Assembly (NCBI GenBank): GCA_021851735.1
Contig: JAJZCD010000009.1
Span: 1 to 33,602, forward strand
Reading direction: 5' to 3'
From: a bacterium
GTDB taxonomy: Bacteria > Patescibacteriota > Saccharimonadia > Saccharimonadales > UBA4665
DNA length: 33,602 nt
Shown: one piece after another, positions 14,581 through 22,767 of the stretch
Layout: the number at the start of each line of letters is the position of its first letter
Position numbering within the stretch: position 1 is the first letter of the stretch
Position numbers and translations under genes: made by a program
The notes under the pieces: generated by a model
Databases searched by the model: none
The model's input: only the letters and a program-made list of their open reading frames with translations
Told to the model about the DNA's origin: nothing

Positions 14581-15939
14581 TTATCCAAATGGATCGCTAG
14601 CATGATGGGAGTCGAGCGAGCGGAAGCGCTGTTTTTCACGGTCAAAATACAGCTCTATATTGCGTAATGCGCCGTTACGGTGTTTCTTGATGAGGATGTC
14701 AGTAATATTCTGGCGTTCGGTCTCGGGGTTGTAATAATCTTCTCGGTAAATGAAGGCAACAATGTCGGCGTCTTGTTCAATTGAGCCGGACTCACGCAGA
14801 TCGGCTAGTTGTGGAATTTGTGGGCTACGGTTTTCCACGGAACGACTGAGCTGGCTAAGTGCGATGAGCGGTACGTTAAGCTCGCGGGCAACCCCTTTTA
14901 GCCCACGTGATATCTCGGCAATTTCCTGTACGCGGTTGCCGTCACCGCCAAATCGGCTGCCGCCGCTCATGAGCTGCAGGTAGTCTACTATGATTAATCC
15001 TGGAGCCCGCACATGGGCTTCGCGGCGAGCTTTGGTGCGCAAGTCGCTGAGCGTAATACCCGGGGTATCGTCTATATAGATCGGTGCTTCACCTAGCACA
15101 CCCATAGCATCGGCGAGCTTTTCGAAGTCGTTGTCTGTCAGGTTACCAGTGCGTAGTGCCCAGGCGTCGACACCTGATTGCATAGATAGTAGGCGGTCAA
15201 CTAGCTGCTCCTTGCTCATCTCGAGGCTGAATATGAGCACCGGCTCTTTGCTGTCTACGGCAATATTATGTGCCAAATTAAGTACAAACGCTGTTTTACC
15301 CATAGACGGACGGGCAGCTAAGACGAATAAGTCGGATCGTTGGAGCCCGGCCAACGTCTCGTCGATGTCCCGATAACCGGTAGGAATGCCGCGGATTTTT
15401 TTCTTATCTTTGTGTAGGTCGTCGAGTCGCTCAAAGCTGGCGGTCAGAATCTCATCGATACCGACTACGGTTTGTTTGACATGCTGCTGGCTGACAGTAA
15501 AAAGACGTGTCTCAGCCTCCTCTATAAGCTCCTTAAGCGGCCTTGATTCATCTTGACTAAGATCGGTCATCTCCGCACCTACCTGGATAAGCCGTCGGCG
15601 TAGGGCTTTTTGGGCCACGATGTCTGCATATTGCTCAACATGCGAGGCGGTCGGTACAAAATTGGTGAGCTCAGTTAAGTACGCCGGGCCTCCTACCGTG
15701 TCCAAGAATCCAGCGCCTTTCAACTGGTCGGCTAATGTCAGGACATCTATAGAGGCGCGTCGTTCGTAGAGCGCGAGTAGCGCTTCGTATATACGGGCAT
15801 GACGCGGGTCGTAGAAATCATCAGTCGTTATTCCGTCGGCAATTTTGACAATGGCGTCAGTATCGATGAGTATCGCCCCAAGCAAACTTGCTTCGGCGTC
15901 AATGTTTTGCGGTGGAGCCTGCGTGGGCAGCGTTGCCAT
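14581..15939 (-). CDS. dnaB: replicative DNA helicase DnaB
   Basis: The 452-residue helicase unwinds the fork and loads primase. Seen: N-terminal domain (PPQNIDAEASLLGAIL, residues about 9-24), linker region, then the RecA-like domain with Walker A ARPSMGKTAF, VLIFSLEMSKEQLVDRL, Walker B LIIVDYLQLM, LSRSVENR and the arginine-finger region EQDADIVAFIYRE. No intein is present and the length is normal. A Shine-Dalgarno AAGGGA lies 8 nt before ATG 15939; TAGAAT further upstream could be a promoter. It follows dnaX by 23 nt and is probably co-transcribed, placing helicase and clamp-loader under joint control. Confidence 0.97.
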   Translation of the reverse strand: MATLPTQAPPQNIDAEASLLGAILIDTDAIVKIADGITTDDFYDPRHARIYEALLALYERRASIDVLTLADQLKGAGFLDTVGGPAYLTELTNFVPTASHVEQYADIVAQKALRRRLIQVGAEMTDLSQDESRPLKELIEEAETRLFTVSQQHVKQTVVGIDEILTASFERLDDLHKDKKKIRGIPTGYRDIDETLAGLQRSDLFVLAARPSMGKTAFVLNLAHNIAVDSKEPVLIFSLEMSKEQLVDRLLSMQSGVDAWALRTGNLTDNDFEKLADAMGVLGEAPIYIDDTPGITLSDLRTKARREAHVRAPGLIIVDYLQLMSGGSRFGGDGNRVQEIAEISRGLKGVARELNVPLIALSQLSRSVENRSPQIPQLADLRESGSIEQDADIVAFIYREDYYNPETERQNITDILIKKHRNGALRNIELYFDREKQRFRSLDSHHASDPFG

Positions 15940-15962
15940 ACTTGTGTTCCCTTCTCATGATT

Positions 15963-17474
15963 CTATGGTAGCAGTTCGGCGCTGCCGAAGATATTACTTA
16001 TGGTTGTTACGTCAGGCTTATCTGCTATGGCTTCGGATGAATCTGCGAGTACGCAGATGATTTCGATTGGTTTGCTACTCAGTCGCTCAACTGTATCCGT
16101 AAAGATCTGTCGATTTTTAGCTTCATTCATTCGTTTCTGATGAAAGGCAAATTTGAAGGCTAAGGTTAGCCGTACGCCATCAAATGTCGGTTGAGCCATT
16201 CGGGCGATGCCATACAGGGTATTGTGTTGTTTCTTGATGGCTTCAAGCGTTTGGTTCCAGAGCTCAGTGACATCCTCGGCCTGGATAGGTCCATTTGTTG
16301 TTGCAGCGTCTGTTTCAGCTGGCTGTTTTGGCGAGTCTTTTGGGATATCTTTCTCTGACGCTACATCAGGGAGTGGATCAGCTGGCTCCTCTGAAGTCGG
16401 TACTGTTTTTGTCTGCGGAGCTTTGGCATGCGTGTGTACTGTTTGCGGGCTCGGTTGTTGCGCTGGAGTTGAGACGACGCTCTGTGTTTGGGGCGCCGCG
16501 ACTGGCTTGGAAGCCGTCTGTGACGGCAGCGCTATTTGCAAGAGAACGAGTTCGAGGAGCTGCTTTGGGCTGCGGGCAGCCGATATATCGAGCAGTCTTT
16601 GTAATAATTGCAGAGCGTTTTGTGGGTCAGCTGCCGTGCCATCCAGGACCTCTTGCCGTATGCGGTCTCCTAGTTGACGGGCTATGACTCCCGGCTCAAA
16701 ACCAAGCGCATATAATTCCGTAAGTGTTGTTACGATAGTTGCACTGTCGCCTGACGCCATAGCGCCCGCAAGCCGCGTTAGGTACTCGCCGGGAGCCAGG
16801 CCTAGTAGCTGCTCTATATCAACTCGTGTAATGTGATCGGCGGCAGAGCTGGCTTGATCAAGCAAACTAATACTATCGCGGAAACAGCCTTCGCCGTGTG
16901 CGGCAATGAGTTCAAGCGCATCGTCGTCAATTTTTAGTTTTTCTGCTTTTGCAATGTCTCCCAGATGAGCTACGACCTTGTCGAGGGCTACGGGGCGTAA
17001 CGTGTACCGTTGCGTGCGGCTGACGATAGTACCGGGCAGTTTATGGGGTTCGGTTGTCGCTAGTATAAAGACAACATGTTCTGGAGGTTCCTCAAGCGTT
17101 TTCAGCAATGCGTTGAACGCTTCCTTTGTGAGCATGTGTACCTCATCTATGATGTAGACTTTATACTTAGCTTCGGCCGGCGCAGTGTGAACACGATCGC
17201 GTATATCACGAATTTCGTCAATACGCCGGTTGCTGGCGGCATCAATCTCAATAATGTCCAAGTGCGGTTCGTTGGTGTACGGCAGGCTATTGATCTCGTG
17301 AGCTAATATACGGGCTATAGAGGTCTTACCGGTTCCCCGCGGTCCACTTAAGAGGTACGCATGGCTCATGCGGTCTGTCTTAAGCGCATTTGCTAGTGTT
17401 GTTGTAACGTGTTCTTGGCCGATTACTCCAGCCAGCGATGTAGGCCGGTATTTCCGGTAGAGTACTTCCCCCAT
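15963..17474 (-). CDS. dnaX: DNA polymerase III subunit gamma/tau
   Basis: The 503-residue clamp-loader ATPase has Walker A GPRGTGKTS (44-52), EIDAASNRRIDEIRD (77-91), Walker B YIIDEVHML, the linker LLKTLEEPPEHVVFILATTE and the sensor SRTQRY. The four-cysteine zinc module that normally lies between Walker A and EIDAAS is absent: only about 14 residues (HEINSLPYTNEPHL) connect them and none is Cys. The C-terminal part has a Pro/Thr/Gln-rich linker (about 325-400) and a tau-like domain (ELWNQTLEAIKKQ onward). No obvious slippery frameshift is needed. TATAAT (17484-17489) ends 9 nt before ATG 17474, giving a near-leaderless mRNA. Confidence 0.96.
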   Translation of the reverse strand: MGEVLYRKYRPTSLAGVIGQEHVTTTLANALKTDRMSHAYLLSGPRGTGKTSIARILAHEINSLPYTNEPHLDIIEIDAASNRRIDEIRDIRDRVHTAPAEAKYKVYIIDEVHMLTKEAFNALLKTLEEPPEHVVFILATTEPHKLPGTIVSRTQRYTLRPVALDKVVAHLGDIAKAEKLKIDDDALELIAAHGEGCFRDSISLLDQASSAADHITRVDIEQLLGLAPGEYLTRLAGAMASGDSATIVTTLTELYALGFEPGVIARQLGDRIRQEVLDGTAADPQNALQLLQRLLDISAARSPKQLLELVLLQIALPSQTASKPVAAPQTQSVVSTPAQQPSPQTVHTHAKAPQTKTVPTSEEPADPLPDVASEKDIPKDSPKQPAETDAATTNGPIQAEDVTELWNQTLEAIKKQHNTLYGIARMAQPTFDGVRLTLAFKFAFHQKRMNEAKNRQIFTDTVERLSSKPIEIICVLADSSEAIADKPDVTTISNIFGSAELLP

Positions 17475-17483
17475 GATGATTGT

Positions 17484-17489
17484 ATTATA
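17484..17489 (-). promoter_or_regulatory. -10 box of dnaX
   Basis: A consensus TATAAT on the minus strand, 9 nt before the dnaX ATG, with no Shine-Dalgarno sequence between them. It is the probable promoter for dnaX-dnaB. Confidence 0.6.
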
Positions 17490-17581
17490 CCCGTCTCATG
17501 CTTTGGCGTCTGCTGTAGAAATACCTACGCAACACAACACACCGTGGAACTGTTATAGAAGTACAATGCTTGATTGTGCTA

Positions 17582-18334
17582 CTAACGAATACCGCTATTT
17601 GCAGTAAGCTGTAAGTTTAGCGTCTGGCCAATTTCGTCAAATGACCATGATTGCCCGCTGACGCCAACGGATGGGTCAAGCGTTAGTGTGTAGTGGTCGA
17701 CCGGCAGGTGTAATGTAAATTGGCCCTTGCTGTTTGTTGTCGTAGTCGTGTAGGGTTTTGTTGTACACGGCACTGAGCTGCAGTTCTTGTATACGTCTAC
17801 GGTGTGGTTAGTAATTGGCGCGCTGCATGACATAGAGGGGCTGCATACCGGCTGGCTTGGATATTCACTAAAGGTACCAGTGACCAAGTACGTTGCGGTA
17901 GTCGTGGTGGTTGTTGTTGAACCACTTGAAGTGGGCGGGCCTACCCTACTTGGCGTTGAAGAGCTTGTGCTGATGGAAGTACTAGAAGTATTTTGGTTAG
18001 TCGTGTTTGTTGAAGCCGGTGCGGTTGAAGATGTACTCGAGCTCGATCCAGAAGTTGAACCTGAACCGCTAGACGTGGTCGAGCTACTGACTTTAAGTGT
18101 AGCTCCACCCGTTGTAGTAGCATGGATTGCGGCTAACGTTTTCTGGGCGTCTTGTGCGCTTTGCGTGTTTTTATTCTTGAGTGTCTGAGCATTTGTTGCA
18201 GCATCAGCTACTGGTTTACCCTTGTGCAGAGTGGCTATTTTATAACCAACGCCGCCGATTACTGCCACGACGATAACTAGGATTACAATTGCATGGAGAC
18301 TGACAAAACCGTATGATGAATTCTTCTTAGGCAT
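17582..18334 (-). CDS. membrane-anchored Ser/Thr-rich surface protein
   Basis: The 250-residue protein has a short basic N-terminus (MPKKNSS), one membrane helix (residues about 12-32), then a long Ser/Thr/Gly/Asn-rich region (about 60-145) with almost no bulky residues, a likely stalk and possible O-glycosylation target. The C-terminal globular part contains four closely placed Cys (VCSPSMSC, NCSSVPC), probable disulfides, and ends with SKGQFTLHLPVDHYTLTLDP, which fits a carboxypeptidase regulatory-like beta-sandwich. Start: AAGGA lies 10 nt before ATG 18334; the in-frame extension to 18379 is unlikely. The topology puts the sandwich outside the cell, a candidate for contact with a host cell. 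Confidence 0.75.
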   Translation of the reverse strand: MPKKNSSYGFVSLHAIVILVIVVAVIGGVGYKIATLHKGKPVADAATNAQTLKNKNTQSAQDAQKTLAAIHATTTGGATLKVSSSTTSSGSGSTSGSSSSTSSTAPASTNTTNQNTSSTSISTSSSTPSRVGPPTSSGSTTTTTTTATYLVTGTFSEYPSQPVCSPSMSCSAPITNHTVDVYKNCSSVPCTTKPYTTTTTNSKGQFTLHLPVDHYTLTLDPSVGVSGQSWSFDEIGQTLNLQLTANSGIR

Positions 18335-18461
18335 ACTAGGCTGATCCTTATTTACTGAAGTATACCTACCAATATACAAAAAACCATAAGCTCTTTCAAC
18401 AGCTGGTGCCGTACTGCTTCGTGTGCCTGGCGGCTGAGAAGAACTATTACGGTTACGTCAG

Positions 18462-19196
18462 CTAACCAACGTACGTGCGTAGAGCGGTTAGCGCGCGGGA
18501 CCAGGCATCGGTTGCGGCGGCTTGGCTGTATGCAAATTTATTGGTGTCGTTGAAGAACGCGTGTCCGGCGTTGGGGTATGTTTTTGCTTCAAAATCGACT
18601 CCTGCTGAGTTCATTTTCTGCGTGAGTTCTGGTAGATCCTGTATAAGTTGCGCGTCATTTTCCCCGTAGAATGCGCGTACTGGGCATGCGATAGCCGACA
18701 ACTCATCGGTCGTGTAGTCGGCATGCCCATAGAATGGTATGGCTAGCTTTAGCCGTGGCTCTTTGACTGCGATACCGAAGCTATATGTACCGCCAAAGCA
18801 AAATCCCATGGCTGCAACCTTTTGCTGAGCGTCTGGTAACGCGTAGAGATAGTCGAAGCAGGCCTGCAATTTACCAAGCGTAGCGACGCCAAACTCCGGA
18901 TTATGCATTGGCGTCATGAGTTCCCGTAAGCGGGGCTGTGCCGCATTTCGTTTTTCGGGATTGAACAGGTCTTCCTGTAAAGCGCCAGCTGCGGTAATGT
19001 CAATAGTGTCGCTCAGTAGATCTGGTGCGATTGCGATGTACCCTTCACGGGCTACGCGGTCCGCGACGTCTTTCGTGTGTGCAACGAGCCCCCATACCTC
19101 GTGGATAACTATGACGGCACCCCGGCATGTATCTTTCGGGCGTGCCTCATACGCTTGTACGCTTTGTTTGCTGGCGGGTATATTAATCATGCTCAT
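18462..19196 (-). CDS. dienelactone hydrolase family protein
   Basis: The 244-residue protein matches the dienelactone hydrolase branch of alpha/beta hydrolases: HEVWGL with the family Glu, the elbow GFCFGG with a cysteine nucleophile (DLH type), YGENDAQ with the Asp, and NAGHAFFND with the catalytic His. All triad positions look intact. Natural substrates in a host-associated CPR bacterium are unlikely to be chloroaromatics, so the real ester or lactone substrate is unknown. TATACT (19203-19208) ends 6 nt before ATG 19196, supporting this leaderless start over the upstream extension to 19214. Confidence 0.9.
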   Translation of the reverse strand: MSMINIPASKQSVQAYEARPKDTCRGAVIVIHEVWGLVAHTKDVADRVAREGYIAIAPDLLSDTIDITAAGALQEDLFNPEKRNAAQPRLRELMTPMHNPEFGVATLGKLQACFDYLYALPDAQQKVAAMGFCFGGTYSFGIAVKEPRLKLAIPFYGHADYTTDELSAIACPVRAFYGENDAQLIQDLPELTQKMNSAGVDFEAKTYPNAGHAFFNDTNKFAYSQAAATDAWSRALTALRTYVG

Positions 19197-19321
19197 ACAT
19201 ACAGTATAGAGCATATTGCTAGACAGCGGTCATTGTTTGCCTGAGCAATGAACGGTGGCATTATCCTCTGCGATTTAGATTTCGGTAGTGTGTTCGTTCG
19301 TACCAGCCGATACAAAAGGGT

Positions 19322-19831
19322 CTACAATGCAGCTTCGAGAGCAGCCCACTCGGCTTGTGAATCATCCTCTGGGACATTTACACTTACCTGATCGCCAGGC
19401 TTTGCCTTGAAGTATGTAACACTGGCAAGCAGTACACGGAAATTTCTACTTCCAACAGTAACGAAGTAATGGCCACCTTCCAGTTTAAGTGTGCCTACGA
19501 CTTGCTTCCGCGGGATAGGGCCGATCTGTTTGTATAAGAACGCTCCATCATCGGCAATGGTAAGCTTAAGGATGTCGCCCTGTACTAACTTTGACTTACT
19601 TGCGTAATTAGCAGGCACGGGGTATGTTTTACCATCGCTACCGACCATGTTTTGACCATCGAACACGCCCTCGATAACTTTACCAAGTATATCTTCACTA
19701 ACCTTGGCTTGAACTTTTTCGTCATCACCTACAAGGCTAATTAATAGTTCGTTGGCGGCAGCTAAGTTGGTCTCTGCCTCTTGTATGAGCGCCCGCAACC
19801 GTTTAACCTGTTTTTCTGGTACATCTGCCAT
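19322..19831 (-). CDS. conserved lineage protein of unknown function
   Basis: The 169-residue protein starts with a heptad-rich helix (QVKRLRALIQEAETNLAAA, about residues 8-35), followed by a beta-rich domain: GKVIEGVFDGQNMVGSDGK, YPVPANYASKSKLVQGD and a closing TYFKAKPGDQVSVNVP. The pattern suggests an oligomerising helix plus a small barrel. I recognise it as a type of protein conserved in Saccharibacteria and other CPR, but I know of no assigned function. There is no membrane segment or catalytic motif. GAGAA near the start is a weak ribosome binding site. It lies between the hydrolase and rplL in the same direction. Confidence 0.8.
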   Translation of the reverse strand: MADVPEKQVKRLRALIQEAETNLAAANELLISLVGDDEKVQAKVSEDILGKVIEGVFDGQNMVGSDGKTYPVPANYASKSKLVQGDILKLTIADDGAFLYKQIGPIPRKQVVGTLKLEGGHYFVTVGSRNFRVLLASVTYFKAKPGDQVSVNVPEDDSQAEWAALEAAL

Positions 19832-20067
19832 ATTGTTTCTCGTTTCTATCTCACCTCAGTGTTTATCTAAATACGTCTCCACACCTTACCCTAACCGTAA
19901 CACAACTGATTTTGCAAGTCAAAGGGTTGATTCACGATAAAATAAACTGTGGATAACTAACGGGACTGTACCTGAAATGTACAGGATCGTCTCTTTATGA
20001 TAATGCGTAGTACGCCGTTGGCCTGCGCTAATTAGTGCCGGGCTGCTAGATGTAATGCATCCGCTGT

Positions 20068-20190
20068 TTATTTGTTACGTCGGAAAATATTACCGCAGTG
20101 ATAGCATAATGGCATCTGGAACGATCTGGTCTTACTACGCGTACAGCTATTGCAATGAGTGCAATAGCTGTACCGTGTAGCATAAAACGC
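20068..20190 (-). other. possible zinc-ribbon mini-ORF without a canonical start
   Basis: The minus-strand frame between TAA 20191-20193 and TAA 20068-20070 encodes about 40 residues with YCTHCNSC near the start and PLCYHCGNIFRRNK at the end. The spacing C-x2-C-x15-C-x2-C is that of a zinc ribbon. The frame has no ATG, GTG or TTG before an ATG only 15 codons from the end, so it is either a gene remnant, an unusual start, or chance. It begins 15 nt after the rplL stop and its first knuckle coincides with the hairpin at 20141-20173. Confidence 0.25.
20141..20173 (-). terminator. 14-bp hairpin downstream of rplL
   Basis: GTACAGCTATTGCA-ATGAG-TGCAATAGCTGTAC is a perfect inverted repeat, 32 nt after the rplL stop codon. 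It lacks a following U-tract on either strand, so it may stabilise the rplJL transcript 3' end or terminate by another route. Confidence 0.45.
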
Positions 20191-20204
20191 TTAAGATGAA
20201 TCTA

Positions 20205-20585
20205 CTAAACTAGTTCAACTGTTGCGCCAGCGTCTTCGAGGGCTTTCTTTGCCTTCTCAGCGTCTTCCTTGGCAGCCTTTTCAAGTACAGCCTTTGGAGC
20301 ACCGTCGACTACAGCTTTAGCTTCGCCGAGACCGAGACCGGTCAATTCTTTCACAGCTTTGATGACTGCAACCTTTTGAGCGCCTGCATCTTTGAGCATA
20401 ACATCGTATTCGCTCTTACCTTCGTCAGCTGCGGCAGCTTCGCCGCCAGCGGCAGGACCGGCTACGGCAACAGCAGCAGCGGCTGGCTCAATGCCGTACT
20501 CGTCTTTGAGGACGTTCTTTAGTTCATTGACTTCAAGTACAGTGAGCTTAGTTAGCTCTTCTGCAAGTTTCTTTACATCAGCCAT
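20205..20585 (-). CDS. rplL: 50S ribosomal protein L7/L12
   Basis: The 126-residue stalk protein recruits translation factors. It has the N-terminal dimerisation helices ([20 protein letters not shown]), the flexible Ala/Gly-rich hinge (about 36-55) and the C-terminal domain ([38 protein letters not shown]). GAAGGAG lies 8 nt before ATG 20585. It follows rplJ by 73 nt in the same operon. The protein is Ala-rich and of typical length. Confidence 0.98.
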   Translation of the reverse strand: MADVKKLAEELTKLTVLEVNELKNVLKDEYGIEPAAAAVAVAGPAAGGEAAAADEGKSEYDVMLKDAGAQKVAVIKAVKELTGLGLGEAKAVVDGAPKAVLEKAAKEDAEKAKKALEDAGATVELV

Positions 20586-20658
20586 TAGAATTTCTCCTTC
20601 GTGTAATGGGTAATAATTAGAGGTCGATATTGATATTGACCTGTTAAAAATGCCTATA

Positions 20659-21183
20659 TTAGGCTGTAGCTTTTGCCTCTATGCCGTCAAGTAAGCTGTG
20701 CAAGTTGCCGGATAGACCACTGACAACATCATTGACCGGAGACAACAATGTTGCAACAACTTGAGCGACGAGCTCGTTCTTGCTCGGCAGATCAGCCAAA
20801 GCTTTGACATTTGCACTGTCTATGAATTTGCCTTCGCCAGTTAGGGCGCCTACAAATTCTAGCGTTGGATTCTTTTTAGCGAATTGGTTCAAGATCTGAG
20901 CCGGCGCAACTTCATCGTCAGCATTGAAAGCGTAGAGAAGCATACCTTGCAAGGCGCTTGTGTCAGTGTCTTTGAACGTATCACTTGTCTGCATCGCCTT
21001 GACAACCAGTCGGTTTTTAACAACTTTTACCTGGGTGCCATTGTCACGAGCCTCACGACGTAGGGTCTGTAAAGCTTTTACGGTTGTCCCTTGATATTGG
21101 GCAATAACCGTCATTTTAGAAGACTGCAGCAGGTCTGAAACCTCGGCTACAACGTCGTTCTTCTGAGTTTTGCTTAGTGCCAC
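20659..21183 (-). CDS. rplJ: 50S ribosomal protein L10
   Basis: The 174-residue L10 anchors the L7/L12 stalk on 23S rRNA. Seen: N-terminal [19 protein letters not shown], the core [20 protein letters not shown] and [12 protein letters not shown], and a C-terminal helical tail ([20 protein letters not shown], then the L12-binding helix). The start is GTG 21183 with AAAGGAG at proper spacing. Expression should be controlled by the leader upstream (L10-binding RNA and attenuator). Of normal length. Confidence 0.97.
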   Translation of the reverse strand: MALSKTQKNDVVAEVSDLLQSSKMTVIAQYQGTTVKALQTLRREARDNGTQVKVVKNRLVVKAMQTSDTFKDTDTSALQGMLLYAFNADDEVAPAQILNQFAKKNPTLEFVGALTGEGKFIDSANVKALADLPSKNELVAQVVATLLSPVNDVVSGLSGNLHSLLDGIEAKATA

Positions 21184-21259
21184 TTGGAACTCCTTTGGAG
21201 TTTACATTTTCGATTAGCGTATATTGATTTCTTAATTAATTTAGAAATAATATCGCCGT

Positions 21260-21285
21260 TCACAAAATACCGACCAATTTTGTGA
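21260..21285 (-). other. hairpin in the rplJ leader
   Basis: TCACAAAAT-N8-ATTTTGTGA, a perfect 9-bp AU-rich stem between the leader terminator and the rplJ ribosome binding site. Confidence 0.5.
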
Positions 21286-21297
21286 CTTGTTACAAAG

Positions 21298-21328
21298 AAA
21301 AAAGCTTTCGAGTTACCGAAAGCTTTTT
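21298..21328 (-). terminator. intrinsic terminator in the rplJL leader
   Basis: A 12-bp stem (AAAAAGCTTTCG/CGAAAGCTTTTT with loop of 6) followed by a run of U on the minus strand. It lies 115 nt before the rplJ start codon, so it is an attenuator, and it can also end readthrough from the peptidase gene. Confidence 0.8.
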
Positions 21329-21428
21329 ACATAGTGCTCGCAAACAAAAAAAGTTTCGCTAGCCTCGGTGGCATTCTTAAAACCATCTCACATACGTTTT
21401 GATAGTTCGCCACTGTCTTTGGTAACTA
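21298..21428 (-). promoter_or_regulatory. ribosomal protein L10 leader with attenuator
   Basis: From the predicted start near 21428 the RNA contains CCAAAGACAGTGGCG (21408-21422) and, after a stem-loop region, GCCACCGAGG (21363-21372). GTGGC pairs with GCCAC, and the AAAGACAG and CCGAGG strings match what I recall of the L10 leader that binds the L10-(L12)n complex. A strong intrinsic terminator follows at 21298-21328 before rplJ. The arrangement implies that excess L10/L12 stabilises the leader fold and favours termination. Confidence 0.75.
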
Positions 21429-21434
21429 GGAAGT

Positions 21435-21463
21435 AGTATAACAAACAGGGGTTGTGCCGTCAA
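21435..21463 (-). promoter_or_regulatory. rplJL promoter
   Basis: TTGACG (21458-21463), a 17-nt spacer and TATACT (21435-21440). The -35 box overlaps the last codons of the M20 peptidase gene. The resulting leader is about 245 nt. Confidence 0.75.
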
Positions 21464-22617
21464 CGCTTATGTGACGAGGTTGCATTGACGGCAAAAGACT
21501 GCGTTTCATGCAAAAAACGATGCATGGTTCGTAGGTAGTTTTCAAATGCTACAACAGGAATATATTCATTGTCTCCGTGTGCGTTTTCGCCGGCGATGCC
21601 AAATTCACAGGCCTCACCTCCGACGGCATTGTAGAAACGACCGTCACTGATGCCGTGCCGTCTAACATATCTGAATGATGCATTTTCCGTTGCGCTGGCG
21701 ACAGATTTGAGGGTCGTAAGAAAGCGGTTGTCTGGATTGGCGTATGTCGGGAGGATAAAATCGAGTACATGCACATCTGCTTGTGTATCGATCTCATGAA
21801 TAAAATTAGTAAATGTCCGTTCTGATGCAAAATTTGGATCCCCTTTAACATACCGCGCCACAAGCTTAATAGTGGAGCGATCGGGTAGTTTGCTGGGTGC
21901 GCCGCTATCCGCCATGGCACTGGTGACGCTAATAGTTGTCTTGTCTGTTTCCTGGTGTGGAATTGGGTAGTGTTTGTGCAATGTTTGTACGAAATTGGCG
22001 AGCTTCACGATAGCGTCGTCACCCTTCCAGGGGTACGCACTGTGCGCTGATACTCCAGAGAAACTAACGTCTGCTATGACTACTCCCTTTGATTCATTCG
22101 CAATTTCATAACTCGTAGTTGCTCTGCCTGACTCACCGCATATTACCAGATCACCATGAACGCCCTGTTGTATCTGATATTGTGTGCCGTCCCGCCCTGC
22201 ACTTTCTTCATCACTGACAATCTGAAGTCCAAGCGTATACGGCACACTATCAACGAACTCACAAAAAACATCTGCCAAGATTACGCAAGCGGCCTTCATA
22301 TCGTAGACGCCTCTTCCATAGAGTTTGCCATCGCGGATGACCGGCTTATACTGTTCAGGCTTACCTGGTACGACGTCAACATGTCCATTCAGGATTAGGT
22401 CAAACTTGTCAGGGCGTTTGTTGCCCCGATATGCTAAAAAGCTTGGCTTTCCGCCACTTTCGAATTGTTCGATGCAGATATTCTGCTTACGAGTACGTAC
22501 TAAAGAAAGCACATACTCGCATGCTGCTTGCAATCCTGCGGGGTTATGAGCGGTCGACTCAATTGCTACGAGGTCTTTAGTAGCCTGCAATAAGTGATCT
22601 ATTCGAGACAGTTCCAT
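21460..22617 (-). CDS. M20-family metallopeptidase/deacylase
   Basis: The 385-residue protein belongs to the M20 family (ArgE/DapE/CPG2 type). Seen: NGHVDVVPG (first metal His and Asp), GRGVYDMKA with the bridging Asp, SDEESAGRDG with the catalytic Glu and metal Glu, ICGESG, and the C-terminal GENAHGDNEYIPV with the last metal His. The dimerisation lid is between them (about 180-290). The family hydrolyses amide bonds of acyl-amino acids, dipeptides or succinyl-diaminopimelate; the substrate here is not clear. CTGACA-N17-TAAGAT at 22658-22686 is a good promoter and AAGGAT precedes ATG 22617. Confidence 0.9.
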   Translation of the reverse strand: MELSRIDHLLQATKDLVAIESTAHNPAGLQAACEYVLSLVRTRKQNICIEQFESGGKPSFLAYRGNKRPDKFDLILNGHVDVVPGKPEQYKPVIRDGKLYGRGVYDMKAACVILADVFCEFVDSVPYTLGLQIVSDEESAGRDGTQYQIQQGVHGDLVICGESGRATTSYEIANESKGVVIADVSFSGVSAHSAYPWKGDDAIVKLANFVQTLHKHYPIPHQETDKTTISVTSAMADSGAPSKLPDRSTIKLVARYVKGDPNFASERTFTNFIHEIDTQADVHVLDFILPTYANPDNRFLTTLKSVASATENASFRYVRRHGISDGRFYNAVGGEACEFGIAGENAHGDNEYIPVVAFENYLRTMHRFLHETQSFAVNATSSHKR

Positions 22618-22657
22618 GATTATCCTTAAAAAACTTCCAATTCAGATTAATGGGGTC

Positions 22658-22686
22658 ATCTTACTTTTCCTGGGGAGTGTTGTCAG
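22658..22686 (-). promoter_or_regulatory. promoter of the M20 peptidase gene
   Basis: CTGACA, 17-nt spacer, TAAGAT on the minus strand, about 40 nt before the start codon. Confidence 0.55.
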
Positions 22687-22767
22687 TAAAATGGGGTTCA
22701 GCTGCGTGCCCCGCCAGTAGTGGTTACTTTTGCCGCATCGCCGCTATAGAGTACTAGCGCATTGGTA

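Larger units (their letters stand above)
19832..20204. other. 373-nt intergenic region after rplL
   Basis: Contents seen: a perfect DnaA-box-like 9-mer TGTGGATAA (19948-19956); a small hairpin CTGTAC-N7-GTACAG (19966-19984); a stop-to-stop minus-strand frame with two C-x2-C knuckles (20068-20190); and a 14-bp perfect hairpin (20141-20173). No promoter of consensus quality and no annotated RNA family was recognised. Confidence 0.5.

Noticed and set aside
17787-18188. 133-codon plus-strand ORF opposite the Ser/Thr-rich gene
   Set aside because: Its Val/Glu-rich low-complexity sequence is the mirror of the Ser/Thr-rich codons on the other strand.
19948-19956. DnaA box TGTGGATAA as an origin of replication
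   Set aside because: Only one perfect 9-mer was seen, without a cluster, an AT-rich repeat or a neighbouring dnaA.
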